Positions 24,805 through 33,015 of a stretch of DNA of 64,000 nucleotides are shown piece after piece. Position numbers and translations under genes: made by a program. Under the pieces are notes generated by a model, which was not told where the DNA came from, did not search any database, and saw nothing but the letters and a program-made list of their open reading frames with translations. Each line of letters starts with the position of its first letter. Within the stretch, counting starts at the first letter, position 1. This stretch comes from Thalassobaculum_A sp040219215 (GTDB lineage: Bacteria > Pseudomonadota > Alphaproteobacteria > Thalassobaculales > Thalassobaculaceae), in contig NZ_JAVJSX010000044.1 in the NCBI RefSeq assembly GCF_040219215.1, positions 248,001 through 312,000 of the forward strand, written 5' to 3'.

Positions 24805-25908
24805 TCAGGCGGCGACCGTTGCGCGGGGGTCCGAGCCCACCAGGTCGAGCGCCACTTCGCGGAAGCACCGGTACAGCTTCGGCTCCAGGTGCGGCCCCGC
24901 CATGGTGTCCATGATTGCGGTCGCCTGGTGGACTGGCATTGCCGGCTTGTAGTCGCGCCGGTCGGTGAGGGCGGTATAGATGTCCACCACCGCGGTCAAC
25001 AGCGACAGCTCGTCGATCTGACCGCCTTTCAGTCCGTTGGGATAGCCGGTACCGGCCAACTGCTCGTGGTGATGCCGGACGGCGGCAATCAGGCCGGGGC
25101 GATCAGCATAGACATCGGCCAGCATTGATGCGCCGAGATCCGGGTGAGTACGCATGATCGCCATCTCATCATCGGACAGCCTGCCGGGCTTCGCCAGAAT
25201 ATCGATGGGGATCCTCAGTTTACCGACATCGTGGGCCAGCCCGGTCTCGGCCATCAGTGCCACGTGGTCGGTGTCGAGTCCGAGATGGCGTCCGAAGGTC
25301 GCCATCAGGATCCCGACGCGCAGGCTGTGGGCAAAGGTATAGGCGTGATGCCCCTGCAGCAGCCCGAGAACGTTCGTGACGGAGCACTCGTCGGCGAACG
25401 TCACCACCCGGGTGGCCGTCTCCGACAGCAGGGATCGGGTGTGGCTGTTGATCACACCGTCATCCATGCTGCGAAACAGCCTGCGGCTGTTGTCGAGCAG
25501 GACCTTGGCTTCCGGCTCCTCGGCTGCCAGGCGGCGATCGTCCCGGGCGCTGTACAGGTCCCAGAAGCGGTGGAGAACTGAGCCGGCAGATGCGCTGCGA
25601 AGGACCCAGCCATCGATTACGCCGGCCTGTCGCGCTTCCTCCACCGCTGAGCTGTCATGGTCGGCGATGACGAGGATGAGAGCGTTCTGGCCGCCCGGCC
25701 GCTCGCGGGCACGTTCGCAGATCTTAAGGCCGCGGCCGCCCGGCAGCACGTCCTCGACAACCACGATGTCAGGGCTGGATTCAAGCGCTGCGTCGGCATC
25801 CCAGCGATTGTCGACGCAGGACACTTCGAACGAGTCTCGGAACGCGACCAGGATCGCGTTGTATCGTGCCGGGTTGGCAACGCCGAGGAGGAGCCGTTCC
25901 AGTGTCAT
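24805..25908 (-). CDS. HD-GYP domain protein with degenerate receiver (probable c-di-GMP phosphodiesterase)
   Basis: Residues 1-120 have the size and strand pattern of a response-regulator receiver, with Asp53 in VVVEDVLPGG at the phosphorylation position. The acidic pair near the N-terminus is replaced (LLLGVANPARY), and the switch lysine is replaced by arginine (WVLRSAS). Residues ~180-345 form an HD-GYP domain with HSLRV (His194), GLAHDVGKLRIP (His226-Asp227), THP (His255) and HHHEQLAGTGYP ending at 290. HD-GYP enzymes hydrolyse cyclic-di-GMP. No histidine kinase is adjacent. It is convergent with the rhodanese gene. Confidence 0.9.
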   Translation of the reverse strand: MTLERLLLGVANPARYNAILVAFRDSFEVSCVDNRWDADAALESSPDIVVVEDVLPGGRGLKICERARERPGGQNALILVIADHDSSAVEEARQAGVIDGWVLRSASAGSVLHRFWDLYSARDDRRLAAEEPEAKVLLDNSRRLFRSMDDGVINSHTRSLLSETATRVVTFADECSVTNVLGLLQGHHAYTFAHSLRVGILMATFGRHLGLDTDHVALMAETGLAHDVGKLRIPIDILAKPGRLSDDEMAIMRTHPDLGASMLADVYADRPGLIAAVRHHHEQLAGTGYPNGLKGGQIDELSLLTAVVDIYTALTDRRDYKPAMPVHQATAIMDTMAGPHLEPKLYRCFREVALDLVGSDPRATVAA

Positions 25909-26014
25909 TCCGCGCCCTGTCGTTCCGCCGCTCTTCTTGCTTGTTGGGCGGAGTATGGCGCTGATCGCTTAAGAAGCCATGAACACATACGTGACTTCCA
26001 CAGGTCAGGCCGGA

Positions 26015-27136
26015 TCACGCCGGCTCATCCTCGGATCCGGGTGGAGGGCCCAGGCTGTGCCGGTCGATGGCGCCGGCCTTGACCAGTGCATAGACAGGGC
26101 ATCCTTCCTCAAGGCGCAGTGCGGCTGCTGATTTGCGGGTAATGCGGGCCCACAAGTGCTGGCCATCCAACAGCGATATTCGGATGTCAACGTGCGGGCC
26201 GTCGGTGGCGGCGATGTTCACGATGGTTCCCGCCAGTGCGTTCAGAACGCTGGTGGCGGATGGTGGCGTCACCGCGATGGCAACGTCGCGGGCTCGAATG
26301 CGGACGCGCAGGCCCTGTCCGACAGCGAGGTCGGTCGCGGGGACGGTGAATGTCTGCTGTCCGAGTTCGATTAATGCCAGACCCCATTCCGGCTCGATCG
26401 ACGCTACCCGGCCGCGCAACACCGCGCCGGCTTCATGCCGTCCGGTCAACGGGCGGAGGTCGATTCGGCTGGTCAGGTCTTCGACCGGGCCGACGGCGGC
26501 AATTTGGCCGTCGGAAACCAGAACCAGGGTATCGGCCAGACGGACGACCTCGTCCATCTGATGGCTGACATACACGATCGGTACGCGCCGCAATGCCCTG
26601 AGTTCAGCCAGCATCGGCAGGACCTCGGCCTTTCGGGCGCCGTCCAGCGCCGCGAGCGGTTCGTCCATCAGCAGGGCCTGAGGCTTCATCAGCAGTGCCC
26701 GGCCGATCGCGACCCGCTGGCGCTCGCCGCCGGACAAGCCCGGGGGGCGCCGGTCGAGCAGCGGGGAGAGCCCAAGCAGCGCTACCACGTCGTCAAATGA
26801 CGGAGGTTCGGCGGTCAGTGTCGGGTCGCGGGGCGCGCCGTACAGCAGGTTCGCCCGCACGGTTAGATGCGGGAACAGGCGCCCGTCCTGGAACACCACG
26901 CCAAGCCGACGTTGCGGAATCGGAACGTCGATCCGTGCCGTGGAATCGAAGAAGGTCACATCGTCGATCGCGATGCGCCCGGCGGTTGGCTGGAGCAGCC
27001 CGGCAACCGCATTCAGGATCGAGGTCTTACCCGCACCTGACCGGCCGAACAACGCGGTCACGCCGTCGGTCGGCACGTCGAACGCGGCTTCGAGCGCGAA
27101 TCTGCCAAGGCGTGCGCGGATGTCGATATGGATCAC
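26015..27136 (-). CDS. modC: Molybdate ABC transporter ATP-binding protein
   Basis: A 373-residue ATPase that powers molybdate import. It has Walker A GRSGAGKTS (about residues 31-39), Q-loop VVFQDGRLFPH, signature LSGGERQRVAIGRAL and Walker B ALLMDEPLAALDG. The C-terminal ~80 residues form a TOBE/molybdate-binding domain (SATSVLNALAGTIVNI). The start is a GTG whose last bases overlap the modB stop (GTGA). A longer open frame upstream is only an out-of-frame reading of modB. Confidence 0.94.
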   Translation of the reverse strand: MIHIDIRARLGRFALEAAFDVPTDGVTALFGRSGAGKTSILNAVAGLLQPTAGRIAIDDVTFFDSTARIDVPIPQRRLGVVFQDGRLFPHLTVRANLLYGAPRDPTLTAEPPSFDDVVALLGLSPLLDRRPPGLSGGERQRVAIGRALLMKPQALLMDEPLAALDGARKAEVLPMLAELRALRRVPIVYVSHQMDEVVRLADTLVLVSDGQIAAVGPVEDLTSRIDLRPLTGRHEAGAVLRGRVASIEPEWGLALIELGQQTFTVPATDLAVGQGLRVRIRARDVAIAVTPPSATSVLNALAGTIVNIAATDGPHVDIRISLLDGQHLWARITRKSAAALRLEEGCPVYALVKAGAIDRHSLGPPPGSEDEPA

Positions 27137-27837
27137 GACCCGCCCCCGAGGCGTTGACGCAGACGCCGTGCCATCAACTCCGACAGGGCAAGGGCGGCAA
27201 AAGCGACCGCCAACGACAATATCATGAGGCGCAGCGCGGCCGGTTCGCCGCCCGGCACCTGGGTGAACGTATAGAGCGCCAACGGCATCGTGCGCGTCTC
27301 GCCGGGAATGTTCGACACGAAGGTGATGGTGGCGCCGAACTCGCCCAGTGACCGTGCGAACCCGAGAACCGCTCCTGCCAGGAGGCCGGGAGCGGCGAGA
27401 GGCAGCGTGATCGTGGCGAGCACCCGGATCCGGCCGGCACCCAGGGTCCGCGCTGCCGCCTCCAGCCCTGGATCGATTGCTTCGATCGATAGCCGGATGG
27501 CCCGAACCATCAGCGGAAACGCCATGACCGTGCTCGCGATGACCGCACCCTGCCAGGTGAACGCCAGAGAGATCCCGAAATGCGCGTCCAGCCAGGCACC
27601 GACCGGTCCGCGCCGCCCCAACAGCAGCAGCAGCAGGTAGCCGACGACCACCGGGGGCACCACGAGCGGGATATGAATGAGACCGTCGACCAGCGCCTTG
27701 CCTGGAAAGGGAATCCGGGCAAGAAGCCAGGCGGTCGCCACAGCCGCCGGCATGCCAACGGCCACGCTCCAAGCGCCGACCTGAAGGCTGAGGACCAGCG
27801 CGCTCCATTCTTCGGGAGAGAGTTCCGGCACGGCCAC
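27133..27837 (-). CDS. modB: Molybdate ABC transporter permease
   Basis: A 234-residue five-to-six-helix permease. The opening ELSPEEWSALVLSLQVGAWS and the region IPLVVPPVVVGYLLLLLLGR are typical of ModB. The EAA loop EAAARTLGAGRIRVLATITLPLA contacts ModC. ARSLGEFGATITFVSNIPGET is the ModB/CysT signature. It starts with GTG directly after the modA stop codon. Confidence 0.94.
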   Translation of the reverse strand: MAVPELSPEEWSALVLSLQVGAWSVAVGMPAAVATAWLLARIPFPGKALVDGLIHIPLVVPPVVVGYLLLLLLGRRGPVGAWLDAHFGISLAFTWQGAVIASTVMAFPLMVRAIRLSIEAIDPGLEAAARTLGAGRIRVLATITLPLAAPGLLAGAVLGFARSLGEFGATITFVSNIPGETRTMPLALYTFTQVPGGEPAALRLMILSLAVAFAALALSELMARRLRQRLGGGS

Positions 27838-28659
27838 CTACCGGACCGCCGGCTCGAACCCGTGGCGCGAGAAGGCGGCCAGCCCCCTGTCCGACAGGAA
27901 GAGGGCCAGGATCTTCTGGGCGGCCGGCCTCAGTGCTCCGCCGGCCGTGAGTGCGATCGGATACACAATGGGTTGGTGCGACCCGTCCGGAATCATCGAG
28001 ACCACCGAAACACCGGCGGCGGCTCTGGCGTCGGTCGCGTACACGATACCCAGCGGTGCCTCGCCACGCTCAACCAGGGCCAGCGCGGCCCGGACATCCG
28101 CCGACGGTGCCAAACGGGTCGAAACCGCAGTCCACAGGCCGAGCGCGTTCAGCGCCTGTTTGGCGTAGATGCCGGCCGGTACGCTATCGGGCTCGGCAAT
28201 CGCCAGTCGCCGGCCGGCGAGCGCCGAAGCAAGGTCGGCACTCGCCGACAGCGGATCGGGAATACCGTCGGGCACCGACCCGGCGGGGGCGACCAGCACC
28301 AGCCTGTTGCGCATGAGGTCATGGTGTGACGGGACCGAGATGTCTCCAGAGGCAGCGAGGCGGTCCATCCAGTCTGCATTGGCGGACAGGAACAGGTCGG
28401 CCGGCGCACCGGCCTGGATCTGCCGGGCAAGCGCGGAACTGCCGGCGAACGATGCCTTCAGGTCGATTCCCGGATCGACTTCAGCGGCGAGTCTGGCGAT
28501 CGAGAGAACCGCTTCCCGGGTGCTTGCCGCGGCAAAGATCAAGACGGACTCACGGGCGCTGGCTGAAAGCGGCGCCGCGAGGCACGCCACGGCGCACAGG
28601 AAGAATGCAGCGACCGACCGTGCCGACCGAACGGACTGGCGTCCTGCGAAAAGCATCAT
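27838..28659 (-). CDS. modA: Molybdate ABC transporter periplasmic binding protein
   Basis: A 273-residue exported protein that binds molybdate or tungstate. After a basic N-terminus (MMLFAGRQSVRSAR) and a hydrophobic core ending SASA, the mature part begins with VLIFAAASTREAV. The motifs FAGSSALARQIQAGAPADLF and LSANADWMDRL are the ModA signature regions that carry the oxyanion-binding serines. I set the start at the first of two ATGs in front of the signal peptide; the frame extends upstream, but that part overlaps the ModE-type operator. Confidence 0.93.
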   Translation of the reverse strand: MMLFAGRQSVRSARSVAAFFLCAVACLAAPLSASARESVLIFAAASTREAVLSIARLAAEVDPGIDLKASFAGSSALARQIQAGAPADLFLSANADWMDRLAASGDISVPSHHDLMRNRLVLVAPAGSVPDGIPDPLSASADLASALAGRRLAIAEPDSVPAGIYAKQALNALGLWTAVSTRLAPSADVRAALALVERGEAPLGIVYATDARAAAGVSVVSMIPDGSHQPIVYPIALTAGGALRPAAQKILALFLSDRGLAAFSRHGFEPAVR

Positions 28660-28676
28660 GGGAATGGTGGCCGAAC

Positions 28677-28700
28677 CGTTATGCACGAAGGTATATAGCG
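28677..28700 (-). promoter_or_regulatory. ModE-type operator in front of modA
   Basis: Read on the minus strand, the site is CGCTATATA-CCTTCG-TGCATAACG. Two nine-base half-sites in inverted orientation with a six-base spacer match the known ModE box architecture (CGnTATATA-N6-TATATnnCG). It lies 17 bases before modA. A plausible -35 (TGGACA at 28717-28722) with CTATAT inside the box would place the operator over the promoter, as needed for repression when molybdate is plentiful. Confidence 0.75.
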
Positions 28701-28784
28701 CCATCCATGCGACATTTGTCCAGTATGGAACGTGGCATCCGTTCAAGGTTCTCAGAATATCATTATATTCAATAAATCAAACTG

Positions 28785-29126
28785 CTATGGTGGATTCTTA
28801 AGAATCATAGCGAACTGGTCGAGCGCGTCTGACACCGCGGCGTCCGCCTGGGCCTCCATTGCACGATAACGGTCGAGCGCATCCCGCCCCAACTCGGTCA
28901 GCATGGCCCCGCCACCGCCGCGTCCACCGGCAACACGCTCGATCAGCGGGGAGCGGAAGTCGCCGTTCATGGCTTGAACCAGCTGCCATGCGCGTCCGTA
29001 CGACATGCCCATGGATCGAGCCGCCGCGGCGATCGACCCGGTTTGGCCGATCGCCTCCAGCAGACTGGCCTTGCCGGGGCCAAGCGCGACCGCATCTCCG
29101 ATCAGCAGGCGGATCCGTGGTCGCAT
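28785..29126 (-). CDS. modE: ModE-like molybdenum transport regulator, DNA-binding domain only
   Basis: A 113-residue winged helix-turn-helix protein matching the N-terminal domain of ModE: LLEAIGQTGSIAAAARSMGM followed by SYGRAWQLVQAMN and the wing RVAGGRGGGGAMLTELG. Full-length ModE (about 260 residues) also has two molybdate-binding (TOBE) domains, which are absent here. How it would sense molybdate is unclear; it may use a partner or act differently. It lies just upstream of modABC on the same strand. The 3' end contains a perfect palindrome, GATTCTTAAGAATC. Confidence 0.88.
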   Translation of the reverse strand: MRPRIRLLIGDAVALGPGKASLLEAIGQTGSIAAAARSMGMSYGRAWQLVQAMNGDFRSPLIERVAGGRGGGGAMLTELGRDALDRYRAMEAQADAAVSDALDQFAMILKNPP

Positions 29127-29147
29127 CTGAGCTCCCTCAAGCGACGA

Positions 29148-30344
29148 TCAGGCTGCAGCTTGCGCGGCCGCATTCAACCGTTCAAAGCCGGCATCGAGAT
29201 CGGCAATCAGGTCGGCCACGTCTTCCAGGCCGGCGTGAATCCGCAGGAGCTGTCCCGGGTCGTCCCAGGTGGTGGCGGTTCTCAATGCCTTGGGGTCGCC
29301 GGGCAGAATCAGGCTTTCGAAGCCGCCCCAGCTGGCGCCCATTCCATACAGGCCGAGGCCGTCCAGGAACGCGGCGAGAGCCGCTCGCGGCACGGGCTTC
29401 AGGACAAACGCAAACAACCCGCAGGCGCCCGTAAAATCGCGCTGCCAGAGAGCGTGATCCGGGTGACTCGGCAGGCCTGGATGCAGGACCTGCGATACTT
29501 CCGGCCGGCCTTCGAGCCAACGGGCCAGTTCCAGGCCGTTCGCCTCGTTCTGCTTCAAGCGTACGGCCATGCTGCGCAAACCTCGCTGCGCCAAGTACAG
29601 ATCGTCCGGCCCGCAGCAATTGCCATGCAGCCTCACCATGTCGCGCACGGTGCCTGCGTACTCCTGCGTGCTGGCGATCATGCCCATCATCACGTCTGAG
29701 TGCCCGCAGATGTACTTGGTGACCGCTTCCACCACGATGTCGACGCCCTTGGCGAAAGCGTCGAAATGCAGGGCCGTGCCCCAGGTATTGTCGGTCAGCA
29801 CGACCGCCCCGTGAGCGTGCGCCGCTTCGGCGATCGCCGGAATGTCCTGCATCTCGAAAGTGAGAGAGCCTGGAGCCTCGGTGTAGACGGCTCGCGTGTT
29901 TGGCTTCAGCAGGGCGGATATCCCGGCACCGATTCGCGGGTCGTAGTAAGTGGTCTCGACGCCGTAGCGGGACAGCATCTGGTCGCAGAACTTGCGAGTC
30001 GGAAAGTATGTACTGTCGGTCATCAGCACGTGGTCGCCGGCCTTCAACACCGCCATCAGTGCGCAGGCGATCGCGGCCATGCCCGACGACACCGCAACCG
30101 CGTCGGCCGCACCGTACAGATCCGCCACGGCTTCCTCGAAGGACCGGCTGGTCGGAGTTCCGGCCCTGCCGTAGCGATAGCCTTGAAAGTCCGGCTTGCG
30201 CGACGCCTCCCATACCGCCAGTGACGGCTGAAGGATGGTTGAGGCGTGATAAACGGGCGGGTTGACCACACCGTGATTGTCGTGGGGGTGGCGTCCGGCA
30301 TGCACCAGGCGGGTGCGTGCCGTCTTGCCCTTCCAGTCGTGCAT
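29148..30344 (-). CDS. metC: Cystathionine beta-lyase
   Basis: A 398-residue PLP enzyme of the Cys/Met metabolism family that cleaves cystathionine to homocysteine, pyruvate and ammonia. Visible elements are YRYGRAGTPTSRSFEEAVADL near the start, SSGMAAI (phosphate binding), DNTWGTALHFDAFAKGVDIV (Asp that binds the pyridine nitrogen) and the PLP lysine in EAVTKYICGHSDVMMG. The WGTALHF and WGGFESL motifs favour the beta-lyase over cystathionine gamma-synthase. GGAGG stands upstream of the start. It is 21 bases upstream of modE on the same strand, with no obvious functional link. Confidence 0.9.
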   Translation of the reverse strand: MHDWKGKTARTRLVHAGRHPHDNHGVVNPPVYHASTILQPSLAVWEASRKPDFQGYRYGRAGTPTSRSFEEAVADLYGAADAVAVSSGMAAIACALMAVLKAGDHVLMTDSTYFPTRKFCDQMLSRYGVETTYYDPRIGAGISALLKPNTRAVYTEAPGSLTFEMQDIPAIAEAAHAHGAVVLTDNTWGTALHFDAFAKGVDIVVEAVTKYICGHSDVMMGMIASTQEYAGTVRDMVRLHGNCCGPDDLYLAQRGLRSMAVRLKQNEANGLELARWLEGRPEVSQVLHPGLPSHPDHALWQRDFTGACGLFAFVLKPVPRAALAAFLDGLGLYGMGASWGGFESLILPGDPKALRTATTWDDPGQLLRIHAGLEDVADLIADLDAGFERLNAAAQAAA

Positions 30345-30672
30345 GACCTCTATTCCTCCGAGACGTCGGCCTCCGAATGACCTCGGAGAGCGACAGCGAG
30401 CCTAGCGGCAAATGCTCGTTCTGATCCACACCGGTGGCGGCAAGGCTTGCCATCCGGTCGTGTAGCATGGTGTGATGTCGGTGTTTCGGGCGGTTGTCTG
30501 CTTTTGCGGCACTCCGCATCGCACTGCACTCGCGGTAAGCAGGTGCGGACCCGGGGAGGGGGATAAAAGCGCGAAACGTAAGCGATTGTGGTCTGGCAAG
30601 GTCCTTGCGAAGGGGACGCACATGACTGCAGCGTTTGGATTTCGTCATAAACGATAACTGGGTGGGTTTCAC
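30345..30672 (+). other. Intergenic regulatory region between metC and aapJ
   Basis: This 328-base gap separates two divergent genes and encodes no convincing protein. It contains a short inverted repeat next to metC (CTCCGAG...CTCGGAG), a perfect CACCGGTG palindrome near 30430, and a TGCACT...AGGTGC pair near 30526-30548. The pair resembles NtrC half-sites with a wider than usual spacer. A sigma-54-type promoter stands close to aapJ. The last 60 bases before aapJ are the probable 5' leader. Confidence 0.6.
30594..30609 (+). promoter_or_regulatory. Sigma-54-type (-24/-12) promoter of the aap operon
   Basis: The sequence TGGCAAG-GTCC-TTGCG agrees with the RpoN consensus TGGCAC-N5-TTGC at both invariant dinucleotides (GG and GC), with the exact spacing. 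It lies 64 bases upstream of the aapJ start. In Rhizobium the aap operon is under Ntr control, so nitrogen regulation here fits the family's known behaviour. Confidence 0.7.
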
Positions 30673-31713
30673 ATGAAGAAGGTCAGCCTTTTCGGTCTGG
30701 GCGCGGGGCTTTTGGCCGCCCTGACGTTCACTGCCGAGCCGGTATCTGCGCAGCAGAGCACGCTCGACATCGTTAAGAGCCGCGGGCATCTGCGGTGCCA
30801 ACTTGGTACGCCGGCGCCGGGCTGGTACATGCTGTCCGACAGCGGCAAGTGGTCGGGCTTCGACTACGAGAACTGCCGCGCGGTTTCGGCTGCGATTTTC
30901 GGCGATCCCGACAAGATCGAAGTTCAGTCGGTCACGTCGGCTGTGCGCTTCACGGCGATGGGCAACGGTGAGTCCGACATGCTGTCGCGGACCACGACCT
31001 GGACGCTGTTCCGCGACACCCAGTTGGGTCTCGATTTCACCACCGTCAGCTTCTACGACGGCCAGGGCTTCATGGTCCTGAAGGACGCCGGCATCAAGAG
31101 CGCGCTTGAGCTCAAGGGTGCGACCGTCTGCGTCGCGACCGGCACCACCACCGAGCTCAACCTGACCGACTACAGCCGGACCAACGGTCTGGACATCAAG
31201 CCGGTCGTGTTCGAGGACAGCAACGTCCGCGACAACACGTTCTTTACCGGTGGCTGCGACGCCATCACCAACGACAAGTCGAGCCTGGCCTCGACCCGCG
31301 CCAAGGCACCGGACACGACGATCTTCAAGATCCTGCCGGAGACGATCTCCAAGGAGCCGCTCGGCCCGGTCGTTCGCCAGAACGATTCGCAGTGGAAGGA
31401 CATCGTCCAGTGGTCGGTCTACGCGATGATCGCGGCCGAGGAATACGGACTGTCGTCGTCCAACATCGACAAGGTGCTGGGCGAGACCTCAAATCCTGAG
31501 ATCAAGCGCATGCTCGGCGCCGAAGGCGACCTGAACAAGGGTCTCGGGCTGGATCCGAAGTGGGCCTACAACATCATCAAGTTGGTGGGCAACTACGGTG
31601 AGAACTACGATGAGTTCATGGGCGAGAAGACCGTCATGAACATCCCGCGGGACGGTTCCCCGAACGCCCTGTGGACCAAGGGTGGCCTGCTGTACTCGCC
31701 GCCGTTCCGGTGA
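30673..31713 (+). CDS. aapJ: General L-amino acid ABC transporter, periplasmic binding protein
   Basis: A 346-residue exported solute-binding protein with signal peptide MKKVSLFGLGAGLLAALTFT...VSA. The mature N-terminus STLDIVKSRGHLRCQLGTPA and the region SGFDYENCRAVSAAIFGDPD are characteristic of AapJ. SRTTTWTLFRDTQLGLDFT follows in the binding cleft. It captures a broad range of L-amino acids for import through AapQMP. It is separated from aapQ by a strong hairpin, which would let the binding protein be made in excess. Confidence 0.95.
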   Translation: MKKVSLFGLGAGLLAALTFTAEPVSAQQSTLDIVKSRGHLRCQLGTPAPGWYMLSDSGKWSGFDYENCRAVSAAIFGDPDKIEVQSVTSAVRFTAMGNGESDMLSRTTTWTLFRDTQLGLDFTTVSFYDGQGFMVLKDAGIKSALELKGATVCVATGTTTELNLTDYSRTNGLDIKPVVFEDSNVRDNTFFTGGCDAITNDKSSLASTRAKAPDTTIFKILPETISKEPLGPVVRQNDSQWKDIVQWSVYAMIAAEEYGLSSSNIDKVLGETSNPEIKRMLGAEGDLNKGLGLDPKWAYNIIKLVGNYGENYDEFMGEKTVMNIPRDGSPNALWTKGGLLYSPPFR

Positions 31714-31728
31714 GCGATTGATTGGCGC

Positions 31729-31758
31729 AGCGCCCGGTCGAGATGTCGACCGGGCGCT
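31729..31758 (+). terminator. Intercistronic hairpin / partial terminator after aapJ
   Basis: A perfect 13-base-pair inverted repeat with a GATG loop (AGCGCCCGGTCGA / TCGACCGGGCGCT) follows the aapJ stop. The T-tract behind it is weak (CGCGTTTC). Such hairpins after binding-protein genes stabilise the upstream message or cause partial termination. Confidence 0.7.
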
Positions 31759-31812
31759 CGCGTTTCAGCACGCGCGTTTCATTGATCCGATTTGACGGCG
31801 GAGGGCCCCAAC

Positions 31813-33012
31813 ATGGCCGTTCTCGAGAAGGGATCCCCTCGAGGTAGGAGTCGCTCGCTCTCAGAGTGGCTGAACGACGAGCGAGTCCGTTCGGTTCTGT
31901 ATCAAGCGATCGTGGCGATCGTCGTCATTGCTGTCGCCCGATACCTTTTCACCAATACTTCCGAGAACCTGCAAGCCCGGGGCATGTCGGCGGGGTTCGA
32001 TTTCCTGACATCGTCGGCCGGCTTTTCGATTGCCTGGTCCGTGCTGCCGTATACAGCCGGTGACTCCTATTTCCATGTCTACCTGGTGGGCATCGGCAAC
32101 ACGCTGATGGTCGCGCTGGTCGCCATTCTGTGCACGACGCTCCTCGGCTTCTTCGTCGGAATCATGCGGCTGTCCAAGAACTGGCTGATCTCGCAGATCG
32201 CCGCCTGGTATGTTGAGATTCTGCGCAACACGCCGCTGCTGCTGCAGATACTGTTCTGGTTTCTCGCGGTGTTCTCGCTGCTGCCGAGGCCGAACAAGAG
32301 CCTGTCCTTCCTCGACCTGTTCTTCCTGAACAACCGTGGGCTCTACATGCCGGCGCCGGTTCCGGGCGAGGGGTTCAACGTCACCCTGATCGCCGTGCTG
32401 GTGGCCATTGCCGCGACCTATGCCCTGGCTGTCTGGGCAAGGAAGCGTCATTTTGCGACCGGGCAACGGTTTCCGGCGTTCTGGACGGGCCTTGGGGTCC
32501 TGTTCGGGCTTCCGCTTCTGGTTTTCCTGGTCACGGGTTCACCGCTGTCTTTCGACTATGCGGCGCTCAAGGGCTTCAATTTCCAGGGTGGTGCCAGCGT
32601 TCCGCCTGCGTTCTGCGCGTTGCTGCTGGCTCTGGTGATCTATCATTCGGCCTACATGGCGGAAGCCGTTCGGGCCGGCATCATGTCGGTGAGTCACGGT
32701 CAGACGGAGGCTGCCTATTCACTGGGCCTGCGCCCTGGAATGACTTTGCGGCTGGTGATCATTCCGCAGGCGATGCGGGCGGTCGTGCCGCCGATGATCA
32801 GCAACTGGATGAACGTCGTGAAGAACTCGTCGCTGGCTATCGCCATCGGCTATCCAGATCTGGTTGCGGTCTACATGCAGACCTCGCTGAACCAGTCTGG
32901 GCATGCGATCGAGATCGTCGCGATGGTCATGCTGTTCTACATGTCGGTCAGCCTGAGCATTTCGTTCGCGCTGAACTACTACAACAAGATCGTTCAGCTG
33001 AAGGAGAGATGA
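31813..33012 (+). CDS. aapQ: General L-amino acid ABC transporter permease
   Basis: A 399-residue polytopic permease of the HisM/GlnP type, with the long N-terminal part typical of AapQ. The block AWYVEILRNTPLLLQILFWF is the polar amino acid permease hallmark. The EAA loop is TEAAYSLGLRPGMTLRLVIIPQA, followed by NWMNVVKNSSLAIAIGYPDL. I chose the ATG of MAVLEKG because GGCGGAGGG stands at good distance; an in-frame start seven codons earlier would overlap that site. Confidence 0.94.
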   Translation: MAVLEKGSPRGRSRSLSEWLNDERVRSVLYQAIVAIVVIAVARYLFTNTSENLQARGMSAGFDFLTSSAGFSIAWSVLPYTAGDSYFHVYLVGIGNTLMVALVAILCTTLLGFFVGIMRLSKNWLISQIAAWYVEILRNTPLLLQILFWFLAVFSLLPRPNKSLSFLDLFFLNNRGLYMPAPVPGEGFNVTLIAVLVAIAATYALAVWARKRHFATGQRFPAFWTGLGVLFGLPLLVFLVTGSPLSFDYAALKGFNFQGGASVPPAFCALLLALVIYHSAYMAEAVRAGIMSVSHGQTEAAYSLGLRPGMTLRLVIIPQAMRAVVPPMISNWMNVVKNSSLAIAIGYPDLVAVYMQTSLNQSGHAIEIVAMVMLFYMSVSLSISFALNYYNKIVQLKER

Positions 33013-33015
33013 GCC

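Noticed and set aside
26015..27808. Long N-terminal extension of modC across modB.
   Set aside because: modB is a clear permease in the other frame, and modC has a GTG overlapping the modB stop.
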